From the NCBI GenBank assembly GCA_045658005.1, contig JAZOUD010000081.1:1-64000 (forward strand): a stretch of DNA of 64,000 nt. The letters are read 5' to 3'. The position numbers were made by a program, and so were the translations under genes. The stretch is from UBA2862 sp045658005 (GTDB lineage Bacteria; Bacillota; Clostridia; Christensenellales; Aristaeellaceae). Below the pieces are notes generated by a model that saw nothing but the letters and a program-made list of their open reading frames with translations, had not been told where the DNA came from and searched no databases. Each line of letters starts with the position of its first letter. Position 1 is the first letter of the stretch. Shown piece by piece: positions 57,601 to 60,419 of this stretch.

Positions 57601-58557
57601 TCCTGACGCCCTGCCATTTTGCAAAACGATGGTATAGGATTTGGTGCCCGTAAACACGGCAAACTCGATCTCCTTGAAGCTCCGAACCACCGTGAGCCGA
57701 TAATCCTTCTTTCCCTTTTCAATGGTCAGGCAACGTCCTTCGTTCCCGCTGTGCTCGATCACGCCCAGATCCACGATGTCGCTGATCTTAACGGGCAGGC
57801 CGGCACGCTTGAGCAGCGCGCTGAGGCGTATCCTCGAAGCGGTGTTGCTGAGGTCGCAACTAAAGAGCGGGCCAAAGCCGTCTGGGTTCTCCGAAAGCGC
57901 CTTGGCCGCCTTGGCCACATCCTCCACCGTCAGGGTCGGATCGTTGACCAGTCTGAGGGTGAACACGCCGTCCACCGTGTAGACCGTCAGCCTCGCCTCC
58001 GCGAAGAGGGGCTTCATGACGATGAGATAATCGTCCTCCACTTCGGCAACCGCCACAAACAGGGACATGTCGATGCCTGTGTTGACACTGTCGTTCTGCA
58101 GGGTGACGCTCTGGATGTCCTTCAGTCGCCTGACCGGCAGCTCCAGTTTCACAATGAGGTCACTGAGCAGCAACCTGGTTTCGTCCTCCAGCCGATAGGC
58201 ATAGGTCTCCCCTTCCCCCGCCATATTTGACGCGAGATGGTGCGAAAGCGAAAGATCGCCCAGCTCGAGGGATTCGTCATACGCATCCGCCAGCGACGTA
58301 TCCGGCTCCAGGTCCTCGGCAAACGCAAACGAATCAGGATTGATCTCCAGGATCTCAGCCGACGCCAGTCGGTTTTGTATGGCGTTGATGTCGTCCGCCA
58401 CAAGGCCGAGGGTATTGGACATCAGGCACACGACCACAAGCAAGCTGAACAGCCGCTTCGCAAAACGCCTGTTGACCCATCCCTGCCATAGCCCGCGCCG
58501 CCGCGATTCCAGGTCCCGCGACGCCCGGCTCGATTCTATATTTCGATAGTCCTTCAT
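33673..58557 (-). CDS. giant secreted repeat protein (8,294 aa), putative adhesin
   Basis: One uninterrupted frame of 24.9 kb, 39% of the window. The start is the ATG at 58557 (MKDYRNIESSR), 8 nt after GGAGGT. An export helix lies at about residues 34-57 (FAKRLFSLLVVVCLMSNTLG). Then, in order: a stalk-like Glu/Pro/Val region (about 372-622); two domains ending in DGFSxYxV (to about 1050); four 94-aa repeats (about 1088-1448); Cna-B/SpaA-type domains (about 1600-2360) with KxxDxxTG-like motifs such as IIKIDENTGKTLPGTIF; five MBG_2-type KxYGD domains (about 2362-2832); six beta-helix cassettes (about 3089-7990); and two SpaA-like domains at the end. Such domains carry isopeptide bonds and build long adhesins in Gram-positive bacteria. 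The C-terminus ends in NPPAGSGE with no LPXTG motif, hydrophobic helix, SLH or wall-binding repeat. The four pilin-like genes follow at once. A fibrous adhesin is most likely; its ligand and anchoring are unknown. Confidence 0.85.
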   Translation of the reverse strand: MKDYRNIESSRASRDLESRRRGLWQGWVNRRFAKRLFSLLVVVCLMSNTLGLVADDINAIQNRLASAEILEINPDSFAFAEDLEPDTSLADAYDESLELGDLSLSHHLASNMAGEGETYAYRLEDETRLLLSDLIVKLELPVRRLKDIQSVTLQNDSVNTGIDMSLFVAVAEVEDDYLIVMKPLFAEARLTVYTVDGVFTLRLVNDPTLTVEDVAKAAKALSENPDGFGPLFSCDLSNTASRIRLSALLKRAGLPVKISDIVDLGVIEHSGNEGRCLTIEKGKKDYRLTVVRSFKEIEFAVFTGTKSYTIVLQNGRASGTDQAESDVFDGSMEIPDINDDGLEDASSGDLVEVSGLNEALGIDVGVDLEMEQVQTPVAEAEPEVEPEVEPEVETEAEPEAEPVVEPEVEPEVEQIQEPEAEPEAEPEVEPETEAEVEPEQEPVAEPEVEQVQEPEAEPEVEPEVEQIQEPEAEPEVEPEVEPEVEPEQEPEVEPEVEPEVEPEVEPEVEPEVEPEVEPEVEPEVEPEVEPEVEPEQEPEAEAEVEPEQGLEAEPEVEQIQEPEAEPEVEPEVEQIQEPEVEPEVEPEAEPEVEPEQEPEAEPEAEPEREPEAEPEAESAREPGGDALEIVPEDGAHEEIVSEETPKQESEDEVDDVLAVEPEALPEVEPGTEAQTDEPSPEPQTAVSWPAASFAARASGVNVTVTADEGAFPEGTTMSVRRVWDNDAISEIRESVADDFVKVRRVQLVDIAFYDAEGNEIEPRIPVSVVISVSEINDDQSAVVVHMDDEGQTQIVADTDVESASGKTNLNVELPAGDTEPGEVEIEQTEVGVGDVETEISFDADGFSLYAVVVTETISTHYIDASGNTWNVEVGYGPEAGIPSGATLSVSELTGDEADTYAARAAEALNVTSGQLAYTKALDIAIVKDGAEVTPDTPVSVSIRLLDAPEVDDATNVNVLHFGEEVESVSCALNGENVEFEADGFSVYLVAFTRNTPEDEKTPVTKQYTLRNGETVALSSLLTELSVSGVVQSVVSGNPSVLEVTGNEGNWSVSCTDVIIDPVNLTVTMSDNTNVVIQVTSSKLISLAITADSDTKVYDGTALTKDSYTSTALAEGDSIESVTVTVKKNDGSDEDEERVNVGSSANVPSAAKIVNAKGEDVTASYDITYANGTLEVTQKALTITADSDTKVYDGTALTKDSYTSTALAEGDSIESVTVTVKINDGSDEDEERVNVGSSANVPSAAKIVNAGGEDVTASYDITYVNGTLQVTQKALTITADSDTKAYDGTALTKNSYTNTDLAAGDSIESVTVTVKKNDGSGEEEDRMNVGSSANVPSAAKIVNAAGEDVTASYDITYANGTLQVTQKALTITADSDTKAYDGTALTKNSYTNTDLAAGDSIESVTVTGSQMVIGSSDNVPSDAVIKNAGGQDVTSNYEITYDNGTLEVTWPTVTAVESTYDGEEHPLVASDNPDVLWFKLDDGEYTKGEIPSATNAGTYTVSYRLDEEEARSVIATINPQPVTLTANNATYSWTGEEITVEGYTCNVDNLTFEGVSASGKGTDPGMYDATFTGVTLKETKDTTGNYVVTATQNGLLIILNGEVPDNLIKKEFKGINGDLASYEIDINPNRIPLNNGQDITIKDTFSDNQSINYGSIQVESDGQTTEGDPSFDYSGYTGTFTVPDAESVTITYTTRVKGNVGETVRISNTATLGRVTNKIYAIGLSATTEDEVTITPTGSDISGTGGVYYIQLFVYAEGHMERGLEGAAFRLLDSNMRPMVYKAGANKGNPIVFTTGDNGYVDIALDEAKDGLTIHKNTIYYLEMITAPFEILDGNYIYYQKDNTYYSFLITDEPSYVYGNIYSYFNGDVLKVRCYPEGKGVNVTKRFGGNYTLTDAQKNAITFILQKEAPEVESGWVEVERHTYKEFSYGSMNFNTGKEGGAELEDNATYRVIEENALPEELEGIIEENVSVSISYQKEGVPVKEDSNEFFVDPDDKQAFSYDLAFTNEYVDHKLTIIKIDENTGKTLPGTIFTVYDAQDNLVATYEAGDGDSITIRRGDEAAAYAANTLYYVVETKAPEGYITPANPEKTYFYFSEGGSGVPEGLPADASATDLTTSYNTVTLPNRSVKTDIPVTATWGIKSDEPWPDAVERVEIGLYKSVDGTPAEPVTKDGGQPLKLELTKEQYYDTTTFVNLPAQEDKKDIVYSVVEEKVYGESDADISNRFASSSSVSGTGWYVVNNQPAVSVVVEKKWLDLDGNPVADTSGKPEVTFDIYRTTTESESLSLTREALIAFLAGAECVRTGLKLSGADNWSATVDSLQKTNKQGDPYYYFALEKVPDNHEDSYVITAATEEMPRTLTINNKQTPYTVTIEVNDLDKIYGDVTPAYTFTADVKEDGASVVVSGPNAQGNYTATVTKADETTRNITFSVSRVSGEDAGTYAVTPSGESIQSDYRVLYESGTLTINKASLTITAGAEKVYGDDVDPALVTIEGLKNGDDASMLIFSVSREEGEDVGEYPITLTGETDQKNYTVTYVRKDPESGKAYTFNITRATATVKAKDEGKTYGEDDPEFTASVTGLKFSDEPTVLNYDLTRAPGEDVGTYTITPAGDAVQGNYNVIYEPGTLTIGAADLTIKVEDDEKTYGDVDPEWGVTFDGLTEGDEGGSLTSVLNPETGARDYTYTVGEGESAVELLTFSVNRDPGENVIVDGYALTPSGAETQGNYKITYTQGKLMILRAELLVTPDRKVKAVGLVDDPLLTATVTGWMNGDQAAAATSVEQEGEVIAWTYTRDGETLLTFSLKRDEGEEEGEYPIRKVAGEAEQSNYTVEYEEGVFEILAILDIDVTQPLVDHVDADANPTFTYKATLDLEGTGMTEYDENGFEMVEGVPTQTFSLPAEDKSNMKTLKVPGGAKLTVQQTSDHVYADYTTAIRLDSAPYVDPEDSLRCVLDTVDTYHEIAFAHNRISLPVSARAAVGQTEEGAVPLEGREGAMGIPEGEEKIRAIDSGFADDMHSKIEYVLPTDKYYAYDHASLYTREGTAISGGTDITQIKYDQANARWQYKTRTSEDFVNVPDNSQLVLFYMPKYVCKIGSEKFYSIKEAVNYANNNGKIATIEMLIGEYSIRSKDDAVTIPADCTITITTAMTEYEGTGTAVISRSLSYPSGHLFYNDGTLTFDTITLDGKSVQAGDALVLNQAENAELTVNKNATLQNAKGVNGGAIYVKTGTVTVNGTLTNNAATLGGGAVYVKTGTFTMGADGKLTGNSATTGGAVHVYDGTVDIGGTIGGAGAGEGNTATSGGAVYINKGTVSVTGSVTGNTAENGGAVYQVGGTLTVSGSMGQNTASVNGGAVYLAGGILTVEANGSLSGNSATGNGGAVYLAGGTVEANGSLSENSATGNGGAVYQADGTLSNAGIISGNNASNGGGIYRVNGTLTVGGTLSDNGATENGGGFYTAGGAVTVTGTLGGTEEGAGNSAANGGAIYTSGTALSLNGARFTRNTATTNGGAIYALNANTVIGGTWTNNAASEGTAASFNGNSATGNGGALYMEGGSATVMNADSTLSANKAANGGAIYATSGAITVENGNLESNEANANGGAIYADSASVTVKGGRLGGTATGEGNKAKQGNGGAIYSGSGPVTISDGTLAGNSASKGESTEDDLGLGGAIYAGSGTVNYTGGQIGGNATVDNKGIITVTGGNSAVNGAAIFVGSGIANVSTSITGNTATNGGAIGVGGTSARLNFKGDAQVINNAMNSKQSNVYLDADSELVVNADSLNNGKKIGIYVPGDVNSDQVIKHGDVTGYFGAYVSAGTLANISTVFKSDRFSDLKVAYENNRVYWISNLTYDIYWLKNYDSQFPPTTSYTAAPSKKVCTNKTYAPRTRTSDIYDLVMDMKLYEKHNTDFVNNVGANYASTAVYAYTFSDKALNNTFENYLKTIWWDGTEGNRKWKYTYINQDGTQATIDASKLIIFYSAPAYLTIVNNNASNLELDISELTVLGKDATDGVYGFVTAKNGATVTTLRTLTADDKKLGVGDSIKVMFPGAQGQKFTLRGEFTGEGAGESTTIDYTFNGGAKQTLHGATVDFSDDSFKLNTDDEAAELIFGDPLPICKIGNEPFQTLKAAMAYAVAQKTATGSNTYKIEMLVDYLVPRDDVLEIPEGYDITFTTAAKDAETLPYKGNGTRATLSRDTGNAGSSVSATNSTLTVDNLAFDGRSLTAGGKGGAVSTSNCTTVTITNCDFKGYRADNGGAVYVDNTKAGSSLTVEDCSFYNCQTNASVDKAGGGGIWTTARELYVRRCTFDFCACLSGKAQAGSIFHNIQAGWFANSKMEVSDCSFSNSYAVGGSGGTVESDAYDVTIQRCSFVGSYTNKSGGSGGAVNTYANNEANTTKYCIMRVIDCSFDNCSAKNGAAMGGAVRCSTHDLILRGCIFRNTQGVTGGAVAMTNSNAKRVEIYGCTFENCIATGNGGAVSAPVGTLIVGVEDTELEDYQDTYLDADETPKNGKNNFTDCAANRGGGIDNPTNDAIVTMENVDFTRCAARTGNGGALYTQAKELSITGDANTFTNCTGNGSGGAVFQNRNVVGSFVKLVNCTFTGCEANNNGNGGGLYATARELTINYDTANDSAIEGAEGSFVNCTAANAGGGLYHDYAGTAKIANCGFEGCIAKAAYGGGLYTNAYTLNIIGADSKFKNCTAQTDGGGLYHNRDANGSTLTFKDGSFESCTATGNYGGAIYTKVKGTVTLEGCTVKDSTAKAQGGGIYFLNGNTASFDGCTITGNTVTNSDSKGGGVYVAGGTIDYKSGTVSDCSAAYGGGVYVAGGTTDYKSGTVSGCSAAYGGGWYQNNGNLYILGGSISGSATNGGGLYINDSNAKVRQYSGNVSGTATANGGAVYKNDGIFTIGNETYKDIAYSGASVGAVTVDEGGNPVYTATAVNGGGIYQNAGTIYMNAGGSIVGQASANGGGIWNKSAVEQRNGDVTGSAVNGGGVWQTDTTNGKYTLSGGTVTGTATENGGAFYQGGNFLTINSGAVVGRKTTTDDEGNETVVVASSAKNGGGVYNAAGTTTLSASGSVAGASASENGGGVYVAAGAFNLNGGDNTAKTNNGVVADNTAKNGGGVYVAGGTFTFRRGRIVRNDATENGGGVYHAGGTFSMTTDNNATVCGVIGGSAEDANTANIGAGIFVADNQSVSFNDWASKTMAITYNHARIAGGGIAVSGPNAVLTFQNAVKVCDNTMGSHYIACNVYLDQDRNTVIKNDYLDPAAYIGVYASDEQDAGHGQSGKPFATYANESNLNVYRNDRRPYLYGVKGSNNLVIWPEFVCKITDGEGKLLYSDTEGSPAVYGKLENNGGTGIDSAFGVLSQASPSLYQPGSSEKYGGPYQIQMLVPEYFVTQQMKLTVAKDITLTTASVDEDECGFHFTGDPRFPRAVITRQGNYASMIHLENKSLDFSVSNLILDGGSGSGYTANTNGGILFSKGVDTLTFDNAILRNSKTGSYGGGIRLQDNANAVLTLNDTTITQCVGGDYGGGISVKAGKLVMNGGSITNCSAKNGGGVRVDTSMEMKGGTITGNSATDNGGGISSGTESTTIEFSENCQVTGNTLNGKRCNVQFDMDKNTIIKANGLDARSEIGVYTADGTIYNNHGKPGAPFGTWIVENDKLFCFVNDRHTNYRGFQSIDTTDKKIYWEYRPLLTVIKEVNSDLAYDQNTAEFSFTVTLKTQEGESVSLSQAQRNSIKGMEFNGQGIAQFTLKKGESKTGEFPITFDKYRYEVKEDLSGDAQADYATAAEKNGEAYAFTEDKPLTVSGQLGENIGTENSSSLSTVAFTNTRNTDDLTIKAVTVSTETPDYEESFDYTLTLGDDSISKTYPATGKISALEFTNGVTTFSLKHNESITIQGLPTDLTYTVEENLTDKQKTHIRTQVSRNESEPVYAQSQEGKIGEAETPENVVFTNNFLEIVCKITNRSRALLYYRDAAGKLQPAVFAHLEDAFDQVNSGNLRTAGNGQVSGQLRIEMVVPAHTVERKATLVTGKNVILSTALTTDQQYPYNEGKDDGAGNVSVVTRGFDNGSMIATEGALTIDKITLDGGSDIHVASENGGIVQVNGAVKLTVNSSANLQNSTTTGNGGAIWLGTGASLAMNGVIRNSKASRGGGVYADTGFTTITTTGTITGCEATNGDGGAVCASTGSSVNLNAGTALTGNTANVDGGAVWSEANVILRGTVGGTGENDGNTAGGNGGGICMGGNAMFTMYAGSNISGNDAANGGGLATASTARIAGGTIQKNSATENGGAVYATTYAAVTISGVPVISENSAKQGGAVYDGGSVTMSGGSMTANTATEKGGAVYVASGKSLTMSGGSIKDGNKSPEGAVSTDSGAVLTFSGNAVVRDNTDTAGAKAMNVFLGFDSNSIITTTGLGSNAYIGVYVADGEPEDPVTVPYAVVNPIYSDHGMSARNFGTYIGSNVSGARLNKFVNDRDTALTGMGGASVSNGNYVVWTGKGLYLKVYKVDSEGNNPTPASGIRFNLTNEDTQKTVWSGSSDATGLVTIPWGAEESENGKAATFAPRSSYTLRQIAANADTVLPAGSWALKVGRDNSVTWSQKEAVEETVNQTIAIALPDGTEKGYLGDTFDLYNDSKPTLTYNATGGKLSDKKDERTDTIPFTTTETSRAYTIKETNPTWDSHVFRNWATLETKPEREDGTDLTPAELAEKGYFEYNRDSEITFYRGTEQQENTQGTSKGDLTLYAQWDEVVCKITDRDGNILFVNGSPAVYGTLEAGFAVYNTAGSSTFTYATGGKATARRIEMLIPSYTLNEPVSLARGKTATLTTAPTTDTDGYAYTGNPGTVCVITRGENCNGSMLNNNANMTLMNITLDGGNRQVVCDGGIVNNAQASAVLTIANGATLRNSVVEGNGGAINAPAGTKVNITGGTITGNSATSYGGAIYTTGTLNVNGNAKIGDEGKPNTATNGGGIYVAGGQTDVSGNAKIRYNIADKEGDARWDEENGGGICLAGGTLSLDDNAEISHNEAKGRGGALYMLVGSATISGNSSLSDNIARNSEGGGGVYVYQSTLKMTGGTITGNSVLNGNAVHGQGGGVCLADGGATFDMSGGTISNNKAASGGGVGAFNDSAMTLSGGTISGNEATNGGGVYQGGTSTFTMTNGTIGGTANTAAKGAGIYVASGSATVSGGSITGNQATGDGGGVYTAGTVNFTGGSISANSAVDGAGVYLTGTAATLSMSGADTAINNNIASGNGGGIYHDGAADAAADTESGTAAIFGCTVSGGCITGNTANGNGGGVYVAVGKTFNLSGGSVGKADGGNTANVNGGGVYAEGTVNLNGGSISANSAVDGAGVYLNGTAATLSMSGANTAISNNTARGNGGGIYHNGAADAAATDDNPAVTGCTISDGNITGNEADSGGAVYVANGKTLNMSGGRITANTANNANGGAINVGGANARLIFSGSPVVYDNPNATAGKQQKNVVLSVGDTKIIQSKGITGTYAAGAKIGVYVIDGEGDNRPIYNAHGIYDKPFGNFTVEGNLDVFRNDRNGALYGVKKDDNQIYWLNVVCKLTDSTGKLLYQDQHGHTPAVYATVKDGFEAAGKTLYSRSGSTYTEYNNDALILKMLQDYELVKKSDIDEVIEYKTGRDITVTTAETGAVSGVTATWDEYFFKPAVGATGDSLTKATLKRGEGNTASMFTVNTAAANSFTVKDIILDGNKTTYSEVPVNGGIVNVTAGKLVVADGAVLRNSAVAGDNGLGGAVYVAANATAEMTGGEITGNVATNGGAVYVLKGGIVTLKDGTKTVSGTATPTSVTIAGNTVRTIAEGAATAKVDVNKGAGIYLAEGAKLNLEGKPSFAKADAVNSLTDTSYPGSPAKTNGGEEVYKNGIVRQDIYMDGYAAETSVANSIMVTGAITATKGSIWVWSDQPAHNKMLMQFAVFDPALIKTTGTGENAVQSIDKSKINEEQLKTTFEAFRNAQDDGTTDCGGEFLTGQEGEVKSNIYWTGGFDVIFLKTDSFDDGLSGATFTLYTDEACTTEFPMTFSDGKRATTTSSDGTATYKDKNGEVQTLADGEVILSKVAPKTYYMKETVVPQECADSNKDVVYEVTVSATGELTLKKKSSASATTYDEEVYKVQTKAPSGADPAEYQYHVMNVAKAQQKIILKKVTTDYTPLQGAQFRIFRADLSEVTEGQPTGGKAYVSGVSGVFFIGKLPFGAYYLVETLAPTSPSGYNENKGKVFKLTVDGSANAGTVIGDATNEPVGQLTPTEMANDDDMRNALRDKINSSTTAPAADNPPAGSGE
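36330..36965 (-). repeat. internal duplication with 378-bp offset in cassette 5
   Basis: The block around 36427-36585 recurs around 36805-36963 with an exact 378-bp (126-aa) offset and very few differences, including GGSISANSAVDGAGVYL and the NGTAATLSMSGA stretch. The offset is a multiple of three, so the frame is kept. This is recent expansion by recombination or slippage. Confidence 0.8.
44051..44200 (-). repeat. 75-bp tandem duplication in cassette 2
   Basis: Two adjacent 75-bp copies, starting at 44051 and 44126, encode the 25-aa unit GGGVYVAGGTIDYKSGTVSD plus CSAAY twice, differing at only a few bases. A similar near-duplicate of 25-27 aa lies at about 48400-48515. Confidence 0.8.
50060..51470 (-). 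repeat. array of five MBG_2-type domains (KxYGD repeats)
   Basis: Five divergent repeats of about 80-105 aa carry KIYGD/KVYGD/KTYGE/KTYGD near the start, LxFSVxRxxGEDVGxY in the middle and NYxVxYxxGTLTI at the end; the last has lost the YGD core. These are MBG-type beta-sandwich units common in long surface proteins, likely stalk elements. Confidence 0.75.
54215..55296 (-). repeat. four nearly identical 94-aa (282-bp) tandem repeats
   Basis: Copies begin at 55296, 55014, 54732 and 54450, spaced exactly 282 bp; the last is shortened by loss of the charged DGSDEDEER-like loop. Each starts ITADSDTK(V/A)YDGTALTK and ends with YxITYxNGTLxVT. The high DNA identity points to recent duplication and possible copy-number variation. 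Confidence 0.9.
56690..57440 (-). repeat. Glu/Pro/Val-rich low-complexity stalk
   Basis: About 250 residues made of PEVEPE, PEAEPE and EQIQEPE units. The DNA is a run of short near-repeats based on GAAGTCGAGCCG-like hexamers, so copy number is likely unstable. Strong negative charge and regular Pro suggest an extended spacer across the cell wall near the N-terminus. Confidence 0.9.
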
Positions 58558-58747
58558 TTGGTCTACCTCCGAAAAGCAGAAGCCATTTTTATACGGCAAA
58601 CTCCGCCTGCATCATTTTATCTGCAGACGGAAACCCATTATTCCGTTTCTCCAACCCGATTCCGGAGAAAATGAATCCCGGCGAAAACGGTTGAAAACCA
58701 ACAAGGATGTGATATAAACCGACTGCAATAATCGATTCTATCAATCC
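58558..58747 (-). promoter_or_regulatory. long structured 5' leader of the giant gene
   Basis: About 190 nt separate the promoter from the start codon. On the minus strand several hairpins can be drawn: TTCTCC/GGAGAA, CGGAA/TTCCG and CGTCTGCA/TGCAGGCG, the last about 40 nt before the ribosome binding site. It could be a cis-regulatory RNA. I see no match to the c-di-GMP-I or -II riboswitch consensus or other riboswitches I know. The further 170 bp to 58918 hold only the terminator at 58861-58908. Confidence 0.4.
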
Positions 58748-58753
58748 ACACTT

Positions 58754-58783
58754 ATTATATCACGGAGTAGGGCAAAAAGTCCA
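58754..58783 (-). promoter_or_regulatory. promoter of the giant gene (and probably the pilin genes)
   Basis: On the minus strand TGGACT (58778-58783), 18 bp, and consensus TATAAT (58754-58759) preceded by an extended TG. It is the only good promoter seen upstream of the five genes from 58557 to 29150; gaps between those genes are 24-65 bp. Confidence 0.7.
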
Positions 58784-58860
58784 TATCCAAAGCCCCAAAA
58801 TTCGCGGTTTGCCAAGTTTTTTTTACAATGAAACTATTTGAAGAAACAGAAAGCTCCAAA

Positions 58861-58908
58861 GAACAAGCGGTGTTCATATGATCTCTGTCATTTGAACACC
58901 GCTTGTTC
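58861..58908 (-). terminator. terminator after the acyltransferase gene
   Basis: Perfect 16-bp arms GAACAAGCGGTGTTCA and their complement around a 16-nt loop, with a T-rich 3' side on the minus strand. It starts 11 bp after the stop of the gene at 58919 and insulates the polysaccharide genes from the giant gene. Confidence 0.85.
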
Positions 58909-58918
58909 ATCAAAATGC

Positions 58919-59401
58919 TCATCCGACGACCGCGCCGGGGTCGATCTTTCCGCCCGCCCTTTTCCCGGCGGCGACGACGGCGCCCGCGTTGACGTGACTG
59001 AAATCGTCGATCGTGGCATCGTGGTCGACCAGCGCGCCTATGGACAGTATGCAGCCCTTCCCCACCCTCGCGTTGGTGTTGACCACTGCCCCGGGAAGGA
59101 CGACGCTTCCCTCGCCCAGGGTCGCGGAGGGCGCGACGAAGGCCCTCGGGTGGACGAGGGTCGCGATGGGGGCGTCGACCGCCTGCAGGCGCTGTATAAG
59201 CGTCCGGCGCAGGTCATTGTTGCCGATGCTGACGATCACGCCGTCATAGCCGCAGGCCAGCGCTTCGGCCCGGTCCGTCGTGCCTACGGCGCAGGGGTTT
59301 CGGTCGTCCAGGAAGTCCACCCGGTCATAGCCGCAGGCCATGGCGACCTCGGCCAGCACCCGCCCGTGACCGCCTGCGCCGATGATCAGCAGCTTTTTCA
59401 T
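58919..59401 (-). CDS. PglD/NeuD-type sugar acyltransferase
   Basis: A 160-aa protein. The N-terminal half binds the nucleotide-sugar substrate: KKLLIIGAGGHGRVLAEVA, then VDFLDDR and VSIGNNDLRR. The C-terminal half is a left-handed beta-helix of hexapeptide repeats (VLPGAVVNTNARVGKGCI, HVNAGAVVAAG). Family members acetylate amino-sugar precursors for glycans; PglD and NeuD are about 195-210 aa, so this one has a shorter beta-helix, ending in DPGAVVG. The likely catalytic His is in VDHDATIDDFSHVN. The ATG at 59401 follows GGGGGTG and lies 12 bp after the CapD-like gene, so both are in one unit. Confidence 0.82.
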   Translation of the reverse strand: MKKLLIIGAGGHGRVLAEVAMACGYDRVDFLDDRNPCAVGTTDRAEALACGYDGVIVSIGNNDLRRTLIQRLQAVDAPIATLVHPRAFVAPSATLGEGSVVLPGAVVNTNARVGKGCILSIGALVDHDATIDDFSHVNAGAVVAAGKRAGGKIDPGAVVG

Positions 59402-59413
59402 AGGCACCCCCGC

Positions 59414-60334
59414 TCACGCCGCCTTGATCGGGCCGACCTCGATCCTCGCGCCGCGCATAGACTTGACCTCATACCGGTCAGAGAGCACGGCCACGCACTC
59501 CTGGAGGTTGGAAAACTCGCGGTCGACGCCGTCCACCGTCACCGTCACAGGCCCTTCCACAAGGCCCAGCAGCGCGCTCAGCGGCATCTTGCCGGGCAGG
59601 TCGCTGAGGTATTCAAGGTAATCCCTGACCGGCACGCCCTTCGCCGACCGGCGGATCTCTTCACGCTTTTCCGGGCTCAGGCTCTCGTCGGCAATGAACA
59701 CGATGCTGATGCCCTGGTACTGGATCTGCGCCGGGATGGAGCCGTAATCGACGATCGGAATGCCGTCCATCGTCTTTCCGCTGTGCTCACCGACGATCAC
59801 CACCACCTGGAACGGGGAATTGTCCTCCAAATAGCGGATGAATTCCTTTCCTGTATCCCCGGAGCCCACCACCATGGCCGGAATCGTCCACGAGCGGATC
59901 TTTTCGCCCCGCTGCCTATGTATGTGCAGGAACCGATAGGCGAAGCGAATCATGGCGGTCATCAGAAATTGCAGGAAGGCGCCGATGAGATAATAGCTGG
60001 TCGGCATGCTGTGCACAAACCACTTCGTGCCAAAGACGTGAATCGCTGCGGTGATGGCATTGGCCACTATGATCCGGTTCATATCGTCCAGCCCCGCGTA
60101 GCGCCACATGCCGTTGTAAAGCCCGCAGGCATAGAACACGATCAGGCAGAGCACGGTATAGTACGGCGTAAACTGCAGGTAGTACTCCCTGAAATCACCG
60201 ATGCCCGAGGTGAACCTGAAGTGCACGTAGAATCGGATCAGCAGGGCCAGCAGATAGGCCCCGTTGACGGCGATGATATCCAGCAGCACGATCCACAGAT
60301 CGGAGCGCAAGCGCTTCTTAATGTTCTCCATCAT
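59414..60334 (-). CDS. membrane CapD-type protein lacking the SDR catalytic domain
   Basis: A 306-aa protein corresponding to the N-terminal half of CapD/WbpM-type nucleotide-sugar 4,6-dehydratases. Four membrane helices (about residues 12-140) are followed by a Rossmann-like domain beginning PAMVVGSGDTGKEFIRYL (about 155-285). The usual roughly 300-aa catalytic short-chain dehydrogenase domain with YxxxK is absent. The C-terminal LSALLGLVEGPVTVTVDG is where it would normally begin. The next gene starts 12 bp later, so this is a complete gene, not a recent frameshift. The ATG at 60334 follows GGAG by 10 nt. Catalysis would need a partner protein elsewhere; a regulatory or scaffold role is possible. 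Confidence 0.75.
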   Translation of the reverse strand: MMENIKKRLRSDLWIVLLDIIAVNGAYLLALLIRFYVHFRFTSGIGDFREYYLQFTPYYTVLCLIVFYACGLYNGMWRYAGLDDMNRIIVANAITAAIHVFGTKWFVHSMPTSYYLIGAFLQFLMTAMIRFAYRFLHIHRQRGEKIRSWTIPAMVVGSGDTGKEFIRYLEDNSPFQVVVIVGEHSGKTMDGIPIVDYGSIPAQIQYQGISIVFIADESLSPEKREEIRRSAKGVPVRDYLEYLSDLPGKMPLSALLGLVEGPVTVTVDGVDREFSNLQECVAVLSDRYEVKSMRGARIEVGPIKAA

Positions 60335-60370
60335 AGCAATTCTTCTCCATAATGGGTTTTCCTCGACGCT

Positions 60371-60399
60371 ATCATACCACAAACGAAGCGCAATGTCTA
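60371..60399 (-). promoter_or_regulatory. promoter of the CapD-like and acyltransferase genes
   Basis: On the minus strand TAGACA (60394-60399), 17 bp, TATGAT (60371-60376), each one base from consensus, about 40 bp before the start codon. Confidence 0.7.
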
Positions 60400-60419
60400 C
60401 TGTACTGCTGAGACGAAAT

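Noticed and set aside
29150..58557. Prophage or conjugative element as the origin of the giant-pilin region
   Set aside because: No integrase, phage structural gene, relaxase, attachment repeats or flanking tRNA was seen.
58558..58747. c-di-GMP riboswitch in the giant gene's leader
   Set aside because: The conserved segments of either riboswitch class were not found by eye; only generic hairpins are present.
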